This document shows positions 60,859 through 64,000 of a stretch of 64,000 bases of DNA, piece after piece; the stretch's first letter is position 1; the number at the start of each line of letters is the position of its first letter. The stretch is taken from contig CP141149.1 of the NCBI GenBank assembly GCA_035235625.1, forward strand, positions 20,547,548 to 20,611,547, given 5' to 3'. The notes below the pieces were generated by a model. The model worked only from the letters and a program-made list of their open reading frames with translations, was not told where the DNA came from and did no database searches. Made by a program: the position numbers and the translations under genes. The DNA comes from Saururus chinensis. Its lineage: Eukaryota; Streptophyta; Magnoliopsida; Piperales; Saururaceae.

Positions 60859-61227
60859 ACAACTACAACTATGATCACTCTAAGTTAATATTCCTTAAAA
60901 ATTATAGAGAATGAATCACCATAATTAAATAAAAACACTTAAAATGCAAAAAAATCATAAAAAATTAATTTTTCATGTATGCCTTTGAACTTTATGATTA
61001 GTTTTGATAGATTCTACATCCAAGACTCAAAACTTCAAAAGTCAAGCAAATTTCAAGATATTGTCATAAATTTAAAAATGAAGAAAACTTGAAAATATTA
61101 AAAACTATACTTTTTCTAAGTAATAAGGCATGGATACATGTTAAATGAATAAATTTACAGGGTCATTATTAGGAATAAAATATAAGGCAAATAAAATAAA
61201 ATTTAAAGAGAATAAACATACCTTGGT

Positions 61228-61229
<2 letters not shown>

Positions 61230-61265
<36 letters not shown>

Positions 61266-61268
61266 ATC

Positions 61269-61299
<31 letters not shown>
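61230..61299 (+). repeat. (CT)n-(TA)n compound microsatellite
   Basis: About fifteen CT units, then tatctatatc, then about twelve TA units, then gagagagc. Confidence 0.95.
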
Positions 61300-62496
61300 C
61301 ACCAATATAAGTGGCCTTACACAATACTTCTTAATAACCAACCAAATTAATTTTAAAATTTTATTTTAGTTAATGAAAAACATAACTATTCATTATTTTT
61401 ATAGTTTTTATTTTTTTTCATGATTTTTGGGTTTTCAATGTCACATGTATGGACATACCAACATTCATACTTATTACTCCTATGGCCCTATTGCCAAAAA
61501 ATATACTTTATATGTAGGGGTGAATCTATTAAGGGCTGGCCCGGCACTACCCGGCCCTTAAAAGTGAGGGTTAGGGCCTAATTTTTTGGCCCACTCTAAA
61601 TAGGGTTGGGCCACGGCTAGGGGCAAAAAGCCAAAAGACTCGTTAACTCTGTCCTTAAGTATAAAAATAATTATTTTTAAGCATATAAGAGAAAGAGAAA
61701 TTGTAGAGGTTGTATATTTAAAGAAGTTTAAGAGATTTTTAGTTTGAAAAGATATAATGTTTGATTGTGAATGATTTCACCAAAACGTCAAATGCTTATG
61801 ATTTAATGGCCTATCAGCTAACTAGTGAGACCCCCCTTTAAAGCTATAGACTTTTTATTGTATAATTATTTTTTAAAATAATAATAAATAAATAATAAAA
61901 GCCGGTGGCTTGGCCCGAACCCACTTTGGGCTAGGCTAGGGCTGAACTTTATGAAGTTTACCTGGGCCAGTGTCTACCTCCAACCCCCATGGCCCAGCCC
62001 AGTTGTGGCCCTATGGCGCCAAGACTCGGCCTCCAAATATATGTGATCTGAACTCTATATGAGAGTGTGAGGAATTCGGTGCAAATAACATAACAAATAT
62101 GAATGAGATGTTCTCCACGGATATGGTTGGTTATGAACAGTACTATACTATTTCACTCATGAATGGAGAAGAAGATCACTTGTACATACTAGCCTCATGA
62201 AATCACTCCTACAAGCCACACTCATGCAAAGTAAGATTAGCATGAAAGAACGTAGACTAACTCATCACATTCTTTAAGGGATTAGCTGAGTTCCTTCTTA
62301 CCAAATTTTTCGAAAGATTAGCTGACTTCCTTGTTCACGGCTCAATCAGATAGGAATTATGTCCAATCTTGAAATGGCAGATGAAAATATATATGGCACT
62401 GAGGGGATTGACGAGAAATGGAAAATTGATCGCAAGGACGTCGCAGATAATGTGTATATTCACCAAGCAAAAAAAACCAAGGTTTCACGCGCCAGG

Positions 62497-62499
<3 letters not shown>

Positions 62500-62549
<50 letters not shown>
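62500..62549 (+). repeat. (TC)n microsatellite
   Basis: About 24 uninterrupted TC units. Confidence 0.95.
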
Positions 62550-62552
<3 letters not shown>

Positions 62553-62700
62553 ACGTACTTTCATTTTTGTCACTTAAACCATGTCTCGTTAGCATAATTT
62601 TCTTTAGTGCATGTTACTGTGTTGATTCCATTAAGGCTATATGGGGTGTGTTAATGTTATCTTAATTCTACAATTGAACTTCTTTCTCCAATTTTATATG

Positions 62701-62803
62701 CTTCCTCCGTCCCACCTTAATAGTCTTTATTAGGAAACCCAAATGAAATATTTAATTCAGTTTGGTTTTCTAAACAGGAGAATTAAAGTGGGATGGAGGA
62801 GTA
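62701..62803. mobile_element. Stowaway-like MITE, about 100 bp
   Basis: The left end cttcctccgtcccaccttaa and the right end ttaaagtgggatggaggagt are inverted repeats of the Stowaway type. Confidence 0.7.
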
Positions 62804-63095
62804 TATAATTTGGAATATTGTTCATGAATTGTATTACAGAAGGCTACTACGAATCTATGATGGTGATATTAGAAGGATTAGCAATCCAATCTTTTTAAAG
62901 AAATTGGCTATGAGTATGTATCTTCCATATCCAATATTCATATTTGGAGTGTTCTTGTTGATGATAAGCATTACCCAAGAATTAGTGATTCCAATATAAA
63001 TCTGAATAGTCTGAAATTTGGAGAGCAAGGTATGCCAAATACTTCTCTCATAATTTGAAAATTTTACATATATTATCCATTCCTCCAAGGATATA

Positions 63096-63673
63096 CTTCC
63101 TCCGTCCTATATTAAATGTCTCATTTGTAAAAAATGTAATTTTTAAGGAATGTGAGAAATATCTTGGACTACAAAAAGATAAAAACTCTTAATTTAGATT
63201 ATCATCACTCTAATTAACTTAGATTCTCATACACTTTCTACTATGGTAAGGAGCATCTTAGAGTATCTCCAACGCGGGACGCCAAATCCCGTGGCATCCC
63301 GCGTGGCCATTTCAATAGGCATAAATGGCACCCCGGTTCCATTTTTGACGTGGAAATGGCACCCCATTTTGATGCTATTTTTGGCATCTTCATTTGGAGA
63401 CGCCATTTTTACCCTTTTTTTTATTTTTTATTAGACATACCTTCTTTATTTTGTACTCTCATATTTTACTTACCTTCTTATTTTTTTTAATATTAAAATA
63501 AAGGATTTGACATCCATGGTTAGAATTCACGGGTCTCAATTTTTCCACATAGGTAAATGGGTCTCCGTTTTCAAGATCCCCATTGGAGATGCTCTTTGAA
63601 TCTTTCACTCATGGACAATTAGTGTGGGACAAATATATTTATGAAATGAGACATTTAATATAGGATGGAGGGA
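63096..63673. mobile_element. Stowaway-like MITE split by a second MITE
   Basis: The left end cttcctccgtcctatattaa and the right end ttaatataggatggaggga are inverted repeats. The next bases inward (atgtctcatttgt and atgaaatgagacat) also pair. The element is longer than usual because another MITE occupies its middle. Confidence 0.75.
63259..63597. mobile_element. GAGCATCTCCAA-type MITE nested in the Stowaway-like MITE
   Basis: The ends tagagtatctccaacg and cattggagatgctcttt are inverted repeats of the common plant MITE family with gagcatctccaat termini. Both ends lie inside the 63,096-63,673 element, so this insertion is the later one. Confidence 0.7.
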
Positions 63674-64000
63674 TTATATTATCTTTAGCAGCATCTAGTA
63701 TAATGTTCATTCCAAAATTATGAGTCATTGGGTATCATTTTCCAGGCTATTGATATCTTATAGTCATTGGGTATCATTTTCCCAACCCAATAAGGTATGA
63801 GTTCAGCCGATTTTCCCCTTCATGGAATGTATCAGTAGAAGAATAATGAGCTGAACTGAGTACCTTGTGTTGGAAAAAATTGCTGTTAAATCACAAGTTT
63901 CCCATGAGCTAGAGGTGTTAGGAAAGAGTTCTTATAATATTTAACTCAACTCAATACTCTACCGGCATATGTAAGCACCCGGGCCACCAAAGCTTAGCAC

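Larger units (their letters stand above)
60859..62700. other. Intergenic with hAT-like fragment, no gene
   Basis: A hAT-like left end (taggggtgaatctattaagg) starts near 61,515, with gggctggcccggcac inside and gggctaggctagggctgaac near 61,930. The right end was not found. A 72-codon frame (62359-62577, MADENIYGTEGIDEKWKIDR) runs into the CT microsatellite and has no known motif. Confidence 0.35.

Overview
The window is nuclear DNA of a flowering plant. The evidence is spliced genes with GT-AG introns and plant-only families: COP10, a DVL/RTFL micropeptide, a GPI-type GH17 glucanase with an X8 domain, and NAC. CACTA, hAT, Harbinger-like and Stowaway-like transposons and very long LTRs are also present. 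The DNA is AT-rich and repeat-dense, and I cannot name the species.

Region 1 (1-14.7 kb) is a CACTA (En/Spm) mosaic. A TNP2-type transposase gene (2.26-5.89 kb, one in-frame stop) and an apparently open Transposase_24-type gene (9.15-10.82 kb) share an element whose 3' terminus is at 11,348. Host-like exons are interleaved with them. They are one MED31 exon (208-306) and a phase-consistent five-exon chain of unknown identity (1,751-8,753) whose first intron contains the whole TNP2 gene. Downstream of that terminus lie the N-terminus of a second CACTA transposase, one exon of a ZCCHC9-like zinc-knuckle protein, four RhoGAP exons, and a second CACTA-like end near 14,613. The likely explanation is gene-fragment capture by CACTA elements.

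Region 2 (14.7-16.8 kb) is a NAC gene encoding two NAC domains in tandem plus a repetitive acidic tail. The exon for the start of the first domain is not visible.

Region 3 (16.9-37 kb) is nested repeats. It holds a Harbinger-like element with an LTR-like insert, a GC-rich inverted-repeat element, a 4.5-kb solo LTR inside an older LTR-like sequence, an internally deleted hAT element, and a 528-bp tandem duplication carrying fold-back sequences.

Region 4 (37.8-49.3 kb) is the gene island. A DVL/RTFL peptide gene is on +. COP10 (an E2 variant with Ser at the catalytic Cys site, 4 exons) and a GH17 beta-1,3-glucanase (4 exons, X8 domain, GPI-type tail) are on -. A Copia gag fossil lies between the DVL gene and COP10. 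The three genes show no operon-like relation.

Region 5 (49.3-64 kb) is intergenic and repeat-rich. It has a second 4.65-kb solo LTR of the same family with a perfect 5-bp target duplication, a Ty3/gypsy gag-protease fossil, hAT-like and Stowaway-like MITEs including a nested pair, and several CT/TA microsatellites.

No rRNA, tRNA or CRISPR array was recognised. All family assignments come from reading motifs by eye, and no database search was run.
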